From assembly GCF_004000845.1 (NCBI RefSeq), contig NZ_BIMA01000051.1, forward strand, positions 1 to 46,031: 46,031 bases of DNA. Direction: 5' to 3'. The number at the start of each line of letters is the position of its first letter. Position 1 is the first letter of the stretch. Made by a program: the position numbers and the translations under genes. Positions 16,220-23,277 of this stretch are shown here, one piece after another. The notes beneath the pieces were generated by a model. That model did no database searches. It was not told where the DNA came from and saw only the letters and a program-made list of their open reading frames with translations. The DNA comes from Paenibacillus koleovorans NBRC 103111. Lineage in GTDB: Bacteria > Bacillota > Bacilli > Paenibacillales > NBRC-103111.

Positions 16220-17197
16220 ATGGAGAGAGAGCTGGCACTGGAAGTCGTTCGGGTAACGGAGATGGCGGCTTTGTCCGCCGCGCACTGGATGGGGCGAGGA
16301 CGCAAGAACGAGGCGGATGAAGCGGCGACGACCGCGATGCGCCACATGTTCGATACCGTCTCGGTTCGGGGCACGGTGGTGATCGGCGAAGGCGAGATGG
16401 ACGAAGCGCCGATGCTGTATATCGGCGAGCAGGTCGGCAGCCTGCAGGGTCCGGAAGTGGACGTTGCCGTCGATCCGCTGGAAGGGACGAATATCGTCGC
16501 CCGGGGGCTGGACAACGCGATCTCGGTGCTGGCTATCGCCGATAAAGGGAACTTGCTGCATGCGCCGGACATGTATATGGAGAAGCTTGCCGTGGGACCG
16601 GCTCTCGTCGGTAAAGTGGATATCAATGCTCCGCTCGAGGAGACGCTTCAGATCGCTGCCAAGGCGCTGAAGAAAAAGATAAGCGATTTGACCGTCATGA
16701 TGCTCGACCGCGAGCGCCATGACATGATCGTCAAGACGCTGCGCAAGGTAGGCGTCCGGATCAAGTTCATCACCGACGGCGACGTGGCGGGGGCGATTGC
16801 GCCGGCGATGCCGGAGAGCGGCATCGACCTGTTCGTCGGCTCCGGCGGGGCGCCGGAGGGCGTGCTCGCGGCGGCGGCGCTCAAGTGCCTCGGCGGCGAG
16901 CTCCAGGGCCGGCTTATGCCGGGCAATGCCATCGAGTACCAGCGCTGTGTATCGATGGGGCTGGCCGATCCGTACAAGGTGCTGTCGATGGACGACATGG
17001 TCGGCCAAGACGATGTCATATTCGCCGCGACTGGCGTCACGTCCGGCAGCTTCCTGCAAGGCGTGCGCTACCTGGCCGGGGAGCGGGCGGAGACGCATTC
17101 GCTCGTCATGCGAGCGAAGACACGGACGATCCGGCACATCCGGACGCTGCACTACTTGCCGAACAAACAGCTCGTGCACAACGAGCCGCAGGAGTAG
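16220..17197 (+). CDS. glpX: Class II fructose-1,6-bisphosphatase GlpX
   Basis: A 325-residue enzyme of the GlpX family. The metal and phosphate motifs are [10 protein letters not shown] (about 56-65) and DPLEGTN (85-91). [17 protein letters not shown] further on is also characteristic. It hydrolyses fructose 1,6-bisphosphate in gluconeogenesis, fitting the transaldolase two genes upstream. Start at 16220 (MERELALEV) follows GCGGGGGA by about 9 bases; the frame opens earlier at 16169. A short terminator follows. Confidence 0.94.
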   Translation: MERELALEVVRVTEMAALSAAHWMGRGRKNEADEAATTAMRHMFDTVSVRGTVVIGEGEMDEAPMLYIGEQVGSLQGPEVDVAVDPLEGTNIVARGLDNAISVLAIADKGNLLHAPDMYMEKLAVGPALVGKVDINAPLEETLQIAAKALKKKISDLTVMMLDRERHDMIVKTLRKVGVRIKFITDGDVAGAIAPAMPESGIDLFVGSGGAPEGVLAAAALKCLGGELQGRLMPGNAIEYQRCVSMGLADPYKVLSMDDMVGQDDVIFAATGVTSGSFLQGVRYLAGERAETHSLVMRAKTRTIRHIRTLHYLPNKQLVHNEPQE

Positions 17198-17236
17198 CGC
17201 GGCTGGCTTGGATGAACGATACTGCTACACCAGAAG

Positions 17237-17258
17237 ACCGTCCGTGAGGGCGGTTTTT
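17237..17258 (+). terminator. Terminator of glpX
   Basis: ACCGTCC and GGGCGGT form a 7-bp stem around GTGA, followed by five T. Confidence 0.85.
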
Positions 17259-17337
17259 GCTTGAAAAAGAGAAGAAAGTTAAGTTCTCCACCATATTGAA
17301 GCGTCAGGGGTTTCCTGACTTACTGGGGGAGTCGGAC

Positions 17338-17384
17338 TGCAGAGCAAGGCTACTTGACGATCGGCCGACTGGGGTTGCATCTAC
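17338..17384 (+). repeat. 47-base module, first copy
   Basis: It reads TGCAGAGCAAGGCTACTTGA, then CGATCGGCC, then GGGGTTGCATCTAC. The same string with a few substitutions recurs at 18016-18064 in the same orientation. A truncated version follows the copy-A hairpin near 11192-11220 (GGACTGCATCCAGCGGTTAC then TTGGCG). Confidence 0.65.
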
Positions 17385-17546
17385 CGCTCCTTCACCGCTC
17401 ACTCCCTGATTGTCCGCACGACACTCCCGGTCCTGGCCGGTAACTATTCGTACGGGAGGGAGAGACAATCTCCGCTCGCTACTCTACTCTGAAAATTCGC
17501 CCTCTTTTCAGCAGCCGTGGTGCCGCCTCGCGGCATCGGTGTCTGT

Positions 17547-17726
17547 AGCCCGAAAAAGTCGGTCTGGAGAGGCGTTCGTCTTCCGCATCGGCCACGTAGT
17601 CCGAATGAGCCGAATTGGAGCGACGATTTCCGAAGGGGTGGATGGAAACGGCTCTGCAAGTGGGCAAATTCGGACTGCGAGCCTCTTCCGCCATGCAACC
17701 GTCACGGAGTCCGAAAAAGTCGGGCT
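17547..17726 (+). repeat. Degenerate intergenic repeat, copy B
   Basis: Blocks in order: AGCCCGAAAAAGTCGGTCT (17547-17565), AGTCCGAATGAGCCGAATTG followed by GAGCG (17598-17622), a TTTCCGAAG block, AACGGCTCTGCAAGTGG with CAAATTCGGACTG, and AGTCCGAAAAAGTCGGGCT (17708-17726). They match the reverse complement of 11012-11197 block by block. The AGTCCGA...TCGGACT pieces are self-complementary, so each end can fold into a hairpin. Confidence 0.65.
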
Positions 17727-17950
17727 GCGATAGTGGGGTGGGGAAAGAGTTTGGGCTGCATAGCCTGGTTACTGGCTGGACTCGAGAGTATCGTCCGGGG
17801 AAACTGGAGATTTATGTCGGGAGTAGCTGGTAGGTGCTGAGAGTGTCGGCCCCATCCCCCATCCCCCATTCCAACACGACAATCCGAGTCCCGCCAGGAC
17901 CCTCTCCAGGAGAAAATTGTCCATAGCTTACTCTCGGCAGGCAATCGAAG

Positions 17951-17986
17951 ACCTGATCGCTCGGTGAACTTCCGATCAGGTTTTTC
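17951..17986 (+). terminator. Isolated terminator
   Basis: ACCTGATCG (17951-17959) and CGATCAGGT (17973-17981) pair exactly and are followed by TTTTTCTT. No coding gene lies within 700 bases upstream, so it either ends an unseen noncoding transcript or is a relic. Confidence 0.75.
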
Positions 17987-18015
17987 TTATAAGGTCCTCG
18001 GGCTGATGAGTGCAG

Positions 18016-18064
18016 TGCAAGAGCAAGGTTACTTGGCGATCGGCAGGCTTGGGGTTACATCTAC
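18016..18064 (+). repeat. 47-base module, second copy
   Basis: It reads TGCAAGAGCAAGGTTACTTG, then GCGATCGGCAGGC, then GGGGTTACATCTAC: an imperfect direct repeat of 17338-17384. Confidence 0.65.
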
Positions 18065-18210
18065 AGGCACTATCGGCTCCAACTCACGCGTTCCAGCCCA
18101 ACCCCCCGGTCCCAGCCAGTACATGATGATTTTGAGCTTGTGGGGACGACATAAGTCTCTACAGAATCGCTATTTTGGTGCAAGGGTGTTGGAGGCGCCC
18201 GACAAAAAAC

Positions 18211-18239
18211 TGGCATTCTCGCTCGCTTTCGTATATGAT
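18211..18239 (+). promoter_or_regulatory. Promoter of the DeoR-type regulator gene
   Basis: TATGAT (18234-18239) with a weak TGGCAT (18211-18216) 17 bases upstream. The putative operator begins 7 bases after the -10. Confidence 0.5.
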
Positions 18240-18245
18240 CAAAAT

Positions 18246-18258
18246 TGAAAGAAAACGA
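18246..18258 (+). promoter_or_regulatory. Putative DeoR-type operator, site 1
   Basis: TGAAAGAAAACGA lies just after the -10 of the regulator gene. The near-identical TGAAAGCAAACGA lies at the same spacing before the aldolase gene. DeoR-family operators commonly contain TTTCGTTT-type strings, which this motif provides on the reverse strand. Confidence 0.65.
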
Positions 18259-18287
18259 TCTTAAAAGAAGGTATTCGGGAGGCATTC

Positions 18288-19061
18288 ATGTTCGCCGAAG
18301 AACGATACGTACGCATCATGGAAGTCGTAAATCAAGCGGGCAAAGCGACCGTGGCGGAGCTGAGCGAAGCGCTTGGCGTCTCGCAGGTGACTGTTCGCCG
18401 CGACCTCGAGAAGCTTGAGGAGAAGGAGCTGCTGCTGCGCACGCACGGCGGGGCAATGGCGCTCCATGCGCATGTGAGCGAAGTCGCGCACGAGAAGTCG
18501 TTCTCCGAGAAAGAGGAGGCGCTCGTCGAGGAGAAGGAGCGGATCGCCGAAGCGGCGGCTAAGCTGATCAGCGATGAGGACGCCGTCATGCTGACGCCGG
18601 GCACGACGAATATGCTGATCGCCAAGCGGCTTATCGGCAAGAAGGGGCTCAAGATCGTCACGAACGCCGCCAACATCGCGGTGCAGATCGGCAACTATCC
18701 GGAGCTGGAGATCATCCTGATCGGCGGCAAGCTGCGGCGCAAGTCGTTCGCGCTCGTCGGCCCGCTGGCGGAGGAGACGCTGCAGAACATTCGCGTGGAC
18801 AAGCTGTTCCTGGGGGTCGACGGCTTCGACTTGAAGGAAGGGCTGACGACGCCGAATTTGGCGGAAGCGAGCATGGATCGGCAAATGATCTCGATCGCGA
18901 AGGAAGTCATTGTCGTGGCCGACCATACCAAATTCGGCAAAGTGTTTTTCTCGCATGTCGCGACGCTTGGAGTCGTGCATACCGTCATCACGGATGAGGG
19001 CATCAACAGGGAGCTGGCCGGTCAAATCCGCGAGTTGGGCATCCGGCTGATCATTGTCTAG
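18288..19061 (+). CDS. DeoR/GlpR-family transcriptional regulator
   Basis: A 257-residue regulator. The N-terminal DeoR helix-turn-helix (residues 1-55) has TVAELSEALGVSQVTVRRDL. The C-terminal sensor domain (about 75-235) belongs to the ribose-5-phosphate isomerase-like DeoR sensor fold: AEAAAKLISDEDAVMLTPGTT, IILIGGKLRRKSFALVGPLA, FLGVDGFDLKEGLTT. Such sensors bind phosphorylated sugars. It stands directly upstream of an aldolase and a sugar-phosphate kinase and shares an operator with them, so the ligand is probably a hexose phosphate of that pathway. GGGAGG precedes the ATG. Confidence 0.92.
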   Translation: MFAEERYVRIMEVVNQAGKATVAELSEALGVSQVTVRRDLEKLEEKELLLRTHGGAMALHAHVSEVAHEKSFSEKEEALVEEKERIAEAAAKLISDEDAVMLTPGTTNMLIAKRLIGKKGLKIVTNAANIAVQIGNYPELEIILIGGKLRRKSFALVGPLAEETLQNIRVDKLFLGVDGFDLKEGLTTPNLAEASMDRQMISIAKEVIVVADHTKFGKVFFSHVATLGVVHTVITDEGINRELAGQIRELGIRLIIV

Positions 19062-19088
19062 CGACCCCATTTTTCGGGAAAAGTCTTC

Positions 19089-19118
19089 TTGTCAGGCGGA
19101 ACGTTCATCCGTTACAAT
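19089..19118 (+). promoter_or_regulatory. Promoter of the aldolase-kinase operon
   Basis: TTGTCA (19089-19094), an 18-base spacer and TACAAT (19113-19118). The operator-like TGAAAGCAAACGA follows after 6 bases. Confidence 0.7.
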
Positions 19119-19124
19119 AGGAAA

Positions 19125-19137
19125 TGAAAGCAAACGA
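19125..19137 (+). promoter_or_regulatory. Putative DeoR-type operator, site 2
   Basis: TGAAAGCAAACGA differs from site 1 by one base and has the same distance to its -10. A further ACGAAACGAAAC tail adds two more CGAAA units. Confidence 0.65.
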
Positions 19138-19179
19138 AACGAAACTATCACAAATGTACAAATTCGGGAGGAAGCAATC

Positions 19180-20049
19180 ATGCCATTAGTATCATCCACT
19201 CCATTATTGCAAGCGGCTCGCGCAGGCGGCTATTGCATCGGCGCCTTCAACGTGCACACGCTCGAGATGCTCCAAGCGGTCGTAGAGGCGGCTGAAGAAA
19301 CGGATTCCCCGCTCATCATCCAATCGACCGTCGGCACAGTGAAGCATCTCGGCCCGGAATACATCGCGGCAGCGGCAACCGTCGCTTCCAACCAGTCCAA
19401 AGTACCGATCGCCCTGCATCTTGACCATTGTACGGAATTCGACCTGATCGTACGCTGCATTCGCGCCGGGTATACGTCCGTCATGATCGACGCTTCGCAT
19501 TCTCCGTTCGAAGAGAATGTGCGCCAGACGCTGAAGGTCGTGGAAGTCGCTCGCGCGGCAGGCGTGAACGTAGAGGCGGAGCTCGGCAAAGTAGGCGGTG
19601 TGGAAGACGACATCGTAGTAGCCGACAACGAAGCGCTCATGGCCGACCCGGACGAGTGCGCAGAGTTCGTCAAGCGCACGGGCGTGCCTACGCTCGCTCC
19701 GGCAATCGGAACGGCGCACGGCATCTACAAGGGTGATCCGAAGATCGACTTCGACCGCATCAAGCGCATCGCCGACCGCGTGGAAGTGCCGCTCGTGCTG
19801 CACGGCGGTTCCGGCATCCCGGAAGAGCAGGTGCGCCGCTGCGTCTCGCTTGGCATGGCCAAGATGAACGTGGCGACCGAGCTGCGTATCGTGTTCTCCG
19901 ACGCGATCAAGGAAGTGTTCGCGGCGAATCCGGATGAGAACGACCCGCGCAAGTACATGGTGCCGGCGAAGAAGGCGCTCAAAGCGGCGGCGATCGAGAA
20001 AATGCGGCTGTGCGGCAGCTTCGGGAAGGCGAGCGAGTTCCGCCGATGA
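19180..20049 (+). CDS. fba: Class II fructose/tagatose-bisphosphate aldolase
   Basis: A 289-residue zinc aldolase of the FbaA/GatY/KbaY family. IALHLDHC carries the first metal histidine, IGTAHGIYKGDPKIDFDRI and LVLHGGSGIPEEQ carry the others with the phosphate loop, and KMNVATELR is a substrate-binding strand. It splits fructose 1,6-bisphosphate or tagatose 1,6-bisphosphate into two trioses; the sequence does not settle which. Start at 19180 follows GGGAGGA by 7 bases. It overlaps the kinase gene by ATGA. With the PfkB kinase and DeoR regulator it forms a hexose-phosphate catabolic module. Confidence 0.92.
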   Translation: MPLVSSTPLLQAARAGGYCIGAFNVHTLEMLQAVVEAAEETDSPLIIQSTVGTVKHLGPEYIAAAATVASNQSKVPIALHLDHCTEFDLIVRCIRAGYTSVMIDASHSPFEENVRQTLKVVEVARAAGVNVEAELGKVGGVEDDIVVADNEALMADPDECAEFVKRTGVPTLAPAIGTAHGIYKGDPKIDFDRIKRIADRVEVPLVLHGGSGIPEEQVRRCVSLGMAKMNVATELRIVFSDAIKEVFAANPDENDPRKYMVPAKKALKAAAIEKMRLCGSFGKASEFRR

Positions 20050-20978
20050 TCACAACCGTCACCCTGAACGCCGCTATCGATAAGACGTATTTCGTCGACG
20101 GCTTCGAGCTCGGCCGCGTATCCCGCGCCAGCCGGATGATCAGCTACCCGGGCGGCAAAGGCGTGAACGTGGCCCGGGTAGCCTATCTGCTCGGCGGCCC
20201 GGTCCGGGCGACCGGCTTCGTCGGCGGCAGCAACGGCAGCTACATTGAGCGGCAGCTGGAGCAGCAGGGCATTGCGAACGACTTCGTCCGCGTCGAGGGC
20301 GAATCGCGGCTGTGCCTGAACATCATCGATCCGGTCAATGGCCGCTCCACCGAGCTGCTGGAGCAAGGACCGGAGATCGAGGAAGCGCAGGCCGCCGCGA
20401 TGAAGCACAAAATACGCGAGTTGGCCGCCCAATCGAAGATCGTAACCTTGTCGGGCAGCTTGCCCAAGGGGCTGCCGGCTTCCTTCTACGCGGAGCTGAT
20501 CGCGATCGTCCGCGCGGAAGGCGCCATGGCGTTCTTGGACGCCAGCGGCGACGCCCTCGTGCAGGGCATACAAGCCAAGCCGTTCCTGATCAAGCCGAAC
20601 GAAGACGAGGTCGAGAAAATCCTCGGCAAGAAGCTGGAGCGCGTCGAAGATGTGTATTCGAGTGTGTACCAGCTCATGCGCGACGGGATCCGATGCGTCG
20701 TCGTCTCGCTCGGAGCGGAAGGCTCCGTGGCCGGCTACGACGGAATTGTGTACCGTATCCATGCTCCCCGCATCGAAGCGGTCAACACCGTGGGCTGCGG
20801 CGATTCGTTCGTCGCGGGGATGGCCGTTGCACTCGAGCGGGGCGACTCGATCCAGCAAGCGCTCAAGCTGGCGACCGCAACCGGTACGGCGAACGCGCTT
20901 ATGCCGGAGGCCGGCAACGTCAGATTGGAAGATGTTTCTCTTTTTCTCGAACAAGTGCGAATCGAAACGATTGCGTAG
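20046..20978 (+). CDS. 1-phosphofructokinase / tagatose-6-phosphate kinase (PfkB family)
   Basis: A 310-residue PfkB-type kinase. The first signature is YPGGKGVNVARVAYLLGG (about 36-53). The C-terminal signature NTVGCGDSFVAGMA holds the catalytic aspartate. Its closest architecture is FruK/LacC, which phosphorylates fructose 1-phosphate or tagatose 6-phosphate to the bisphosphate, exactly the substrate for the aldolase encoded just before it. The start overlaps the aldolase stop. No phosphotransferase transporter is in the window, so the entering sugar is unknown. Confidence 0.92.
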   Translation: MITTVTLNAAIDKTYFVDGFELGRVSRASRMISYPGGKGVNVARVAYLLGGPVRATGFVGGSNGSYIERQLEQQGIANDFVRVEGESRLCLNIIDPVNGRSTELLEQGPEIEEAQAAAMKHKIRELAAQSKIVTLSGSLPKGLPASFYAELIAIVRAEGAMAFLDASGDALVQGIQAKPFLIKPNEDEVEKILGKKLERVEDVYSSVYQLMRDGIRCVVVSLGAEGSVAGYDGIVYRIHAPRIEAVNTVGCGDSFVAGMAVALERGDSIQQALKLATATGTANALMPEAGNVRLEDVSLFLEQVRIETIA

Positions 20979-20989
20979 ACATTTCCTTG

Positions 20990-21015
20990 GCCAATTCCTC
21001 CGAATTGGCTTTTTT
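20990..21015 (+). terminator. Terminator of the aldolase-kinase operon
   Basis: GCCAATT and AATTGGC pair around CCTCCG, followed by seven T. Confidence 0.88.
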
Positions 21016-21105
21016 GTTCGCTTGTTTCATGGTAATATGAAGAGTAGGCGCGAAGTGGACAAATCGCATGATTTTGCGTGGAATGATAGAGGGGGTTTAA
21101 CACCG

Positions 21106-21498
21106 TTGTTGAAAAGAACCTTGATTGGACTAATGCGCAGCCATGAGGTGACTGGCGAGAAAGCGAAAGACCCGGCTCTGAAAACCCGCTATTACAAAAT
21201 TTCGAAGGATCAGCTGTGGGAAGAAATCGTAACACTGCTCAAAAAGCTGCCGAAGTACACCGTGCTCCATGAAGTGAAGAACGTCGGGGAGATCGTCGTC
21301 ACTAAGAAGACCATGACCGGACGTACGCAGGACATCACATTGACCTTGTTCGCAATCAACCCTGTGAAGTCGGCGGTCGACATTTATTCCGCTTCCAGAG
21401 GGTCGCTAGGCGACTTGGGCTCCAATTACCGGACTATTCTCGAGCTGTTCAAGATGTTCGACCAGAAGCTCGCCCGATACAAGATGGACTCCAGATAA
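21106..21498 (+). CDS. Small conserved cytosolic protein, DUF1499-like
   Basis: A 130-residue soluble protein with pattern LMRSHEVTGEKAKDP, LKTRYYKISKDQLWEEI, SAVDIYSASRGSLGDLGSNY and a helical end. This resembles a conserved Bacillales family usually labelled DUF1499, from memory. Start is taken as TTG at 21106, 10 bases after AGAGGGGG; a second TTG follows directly. The gene is bounded by terminators on both sides and so is alone. Function is not known. Confidence 0.72.
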   Translation: MLKRTLIGLMRSHEVTGEKAKDPALKTRYYKISKDQLWEEIVTLLKKLPKYTVLHEVKNVGEIVVTKKTMTGRTQDITLTLFAINPVKSAVDIYSASRGSLGDLGSNYRTILELFKMFDQKLARYKMDSR

Positions 21499-21522
21499 TA
21501 ACAAGTCCGTCCCAGACCAAAC

Positions 21523-21564
21523 AAAACAGCGTATCGGCCTCTCGCGAAGCCGATACGCTGTTTT
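21523..21564. terminator. Bidirectional terminator
   Basis: AAAACAGCGTATCGGC (21523-21538) is the exact inverse of GCCGATACGCTGTTTT (21549-21564). It serves the DUF1499-like gene and the leftward tpx. Confidence 0.93.
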
Positions 21565-21569
21565 ATCAT

Positions 21570-22088
21570 TTACAGAAGCTTCTTAACGGCTTCGATCGCC
21601 GCTTCGTAGTTCGGGTGTTCGGTCATTTCAGGCAAGTACTCGACGTATTGGACGGTGTTGTTCGCGTCAATAACGAAGATGGACCGCATCAACAAGCCGA
21701 ACTCTTTGATTACTACGCCATAGGCTTCGCCGAAGGACTTCGTCTTGTAGTCGGACAGGGTCACGACTTTGTCGATGCCGGCGGCGCCGCACCAGCGGGC
21801 TTGTGCGAACGGAAGGTCGACGCTGATCGTCAGGATGGCTACATTGTCGCCCAGATTGGCGGCTTCTTCATTGAAACGGCGCGTTTGCTGGTCGCAGACG
21901 CCTGTGTCCAGCGAAGGGACCACGCTGATAAGCTTCACTTTCCCGGCGTAGTCGGCGAGTGTGGCTTCGGTGAGCAAGTTTTTGTTAACCGTGAAATCCG
22001 GAGCTTGATCTCCTACTTTCACTTCCGGTCCGAGCAATGTAAGCGGGTTGCCTTTGAATGCTGCAACGCCAGTACGTTCTTGTGCCAT
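21570..22088 (-). CDS. tpx: Thiol peroxidase Tpx
   Basis: A 172-residue atypical 2-Cys peroxiredoxin. The peroxidatic cysteine is Cys65 in SLDTGVCDQQTRRF and the resolving cysteine is Cys100 in QARWCGAAG, the Tpx spacing. It reduces hydrogen peroxide and alkyl hydroperoxides using thioredoxin. The start at 22088 (MAQERTG) is preferred over 22097 because the only ribosome site, GGGAG, directly abuts the upstream ATG. Confidence 0.95.
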   Translation of the reverse strand: MAQERTGVAAFKGNPLTLLGPEVKVGDQAPDFTVNKNLLTEATLADYAGKVKLISVVPSLDTGVCDQQTRRFNEEAANLGDNVAILTISVDLPFAQARWCGAAGIDKVVTLSDYKTKSFGEAYGVVIKEFGLLMRSIFVIDANNTVQYVEYLPEMTEHPNYEAAIEAVKKLL

Positions 22089-22136
22089 GCGGATCATCTC
22101 CCATTCGATTGATTATGTAGTGATTTGCCAATCCTT

Positions 22137-22166
22137 ATTATAATCGAACGCGGCGACGCTTGTCCA
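22137..22166 (-). promoter_or_regulatory. Promoter of tpx
   Basis: On the minus strand TGGACA (22161-22166), 18 bases, TATAAT (22137-22142). I see no convincing PerR palindrome. Confidence 0.65.
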
Positions 22167-22167
22167 A

Positions 22168-22527
22168 TTATACCGGATCCCGGTTGTCGCTCCGCCCCCG
22201 GCCGAACAAACCTGCCAGCCCTAGCAGTCCGAGCAAACCAAGCCAGCTCCAGTTGGTCTCCGATCTCGCTTCGAGCGTCTTTGGTGTGATCGTATTCATG
22301 CGTAGAGTGTCGGTCGTTGTGGAATCCGTATCGATGGTTGCGTCTGCCGACGTTTTCTTTTGAAGGGAACGAGGGTACATGCTGCCAGGGTGAATGCCCA
22401 ATCCGGACATATCGTAGCCATTGCTGCTGTTAGTACGCTCAGGCTGCTGCGCGATTGCACTTGGAAGCGATGACAGGAATAAAGCGGCCGCAACGATGAA
22501 ACCAAGCAGGGTGCTTTTACGTATCAT
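22168..22527 (-). CDS. WGxxGxxG-type small secreted protein
   Basis: A 119-residue precursor with a signal peptide (STLLGFIVAAALFLSSLPSAIA), a hydrophilic Ser/Thr middle, and a C-terminal hydrophobic stretch NWSWLGLLGLLGLAGLFGR followed by RGRSDN. The Trp-Gly-x-x-Gly repeat near the end is the hallmark of the WGxxGxxG family of small exported Firmicute proteins. The end resembles a sorting or membrane-retention signal: hydrophobic stretch then arginines. AAGGGG precedes the ATG. Its 3' end abuts the tpx promoter. The role is unknown. Confidence 0.78.
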   Translation of the reverse strand: MIRKSTLLGFIVAAALFLSSLPSAIAQQPERTNSSNGYDMSGLGIHPGSMYPRSLQKKTSADATIDTDSTTTDTLRMNTITPKTLEARSETNWSWLGLLGLLGLAGLFGRGRSDNRDPV

Positions 22528-22678
22528 GGGGGGACCCCTTTCTTTGAGTGAATGGATCGGATTACTTTCCTAGGATGGGCAAATATTAGCAATCTATCCG
22601 TAGCCCGGAGGAAAAAAGAAAGCGTTTGAGGTATGATAAGAAAGAGATATCGCGCTTGAAGAGCGGGAGGGATTTACA

Positions 22679-23272
22679 ATGTTGTTCGTGCGCTACGAGA
22701 GCTTCCGGCAGTATATCCGGCTGTATCCGGTCACATCGGCGATTTTGCTCGTTAATATCGCGTTGTTCGTCCTGATGACATGGGTGGGCAGTTCGAAGAA
22801 TCCGGAGACATTGATTCAATTCGGGGCTTTGTTTAGTGAGCCGCCTTATTCGGGGGAATACTGGCGCTATGTGGCCGCTGCGTTCCTCCATATCGGGTTT
22901 GATCATTTGTTGTTCAACAGCTTCTCCATATTCGTCTTCGCACCGCCGCTGGAGCGGCTTCTGGGGCATTGGCGGTATGCGGTATTTTACTTGGGCAGCG
23001 GCGTGATCGGAAATGTGGTCGGCGAGCTGCTGCACCGCGGCGTGCATTTGTCGGCAGGCGCTTCCGGCGCCATATACGGCATTTTTGCAGCTTATTTATA
23101 CATTGCAATCTTTCACAAACAAGCGATCGATAAAAGCTCTTCCACAACGATCAAAATCGTTCTCGTCGTAGGTGTCATCTACTCGTTTATTACCCCGAGC
23201 GTGAATTGGTACGCGCATCTCGGCGGTTTCGCGGGCGGATGGCTCTTGTTCCGTCAAATGATTAGGAGGTAA
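22679..23272 (+). CDS. Rhomboid family intramembrane serine protease
   Basis: A 197-residue protein with six hydrophobic helices. The rhomboid catalytic pair is clear: Ser129 in SAGASGAIYG and His180 in NWYAHLGGFAGG. The oxyanion residues are in FDHLLFNSFS (His76, Asn80). The WRYVAAAFLHIG region before them is the usual L1-loop neighbour. It cleaves transmembrane substrates within the membrane; the substrate is unknown. GGGAGGG precedes the ATG. The LysR gene starts 5 bases after it, with its ribosome site inside this gene. Confidence 0.94.
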   Translation: MLFVRYESFRQYIRLYPVTSAILLVNIALFVLMTWVGSSKNPETLIQFGALFSEPPYSGEYWRYVAAAFLHIGFDHLLFNSFSIFVFAPPLERLLGHWRYAVFYLGSGVIGNVVGELLHRGVHLSAGASGAIYGIFAAYLYIAIFHKQAIDKSSSTTIKIVLVVGVIYSFITPSVNWYAHLGGFAGGWLLFRQMIRR

Positions 23273-23277
23273 GGGGC

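Larger units (their letters stand above)
17259..18210. other. Gene-free region of about 950 bases with repeats
   Basis: No frame here has both a ribosome site and credible composition. The region holds the copy-B repeat (17547-17726), two copies of a 47-base module (17338-17384 and 18016-18064), a nested inverted repeat near 17420-17470 (GATTGTC..GACAATC around CTCCCG..CGGGAG) and an isolated terminator at 17951-17986. It may be eroded mobile DNA or noncoding RNA genes; I cannot decide which. Confidence 0.5.

Noticed and set aside
16136-17179. 347-codon minus-strand frame opposite glpX
   Set aside because: Shadow of glpX: Arg/His-rich composition, no ribosome site.
17410-17944. Several short frames on both strands in the gene-free region
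   Set aside because: No ribosome sites, overlapping frames of similar length in many phases, and they coincide with the noncoding repeat blocks.
11012-18064. CRISPR array or insertion sequence as explanation for the repeats
   Set aside because: The repeats are few, diverged, in both orientations and unevenly spaced, with no spacers of constant size and no transposase or cas gene.
19725-20954. 409-codon minus-strand frame opposite the aldolase and PfkB kinase genes
   Set aside because: It crosses two clear genes and their overlap; no start signal and no family features.
22143-22166. PerR box at the tpx promoter
   Set aside because: Only a half-site-like TTATAAT, which is the -10 itself; no second arm.
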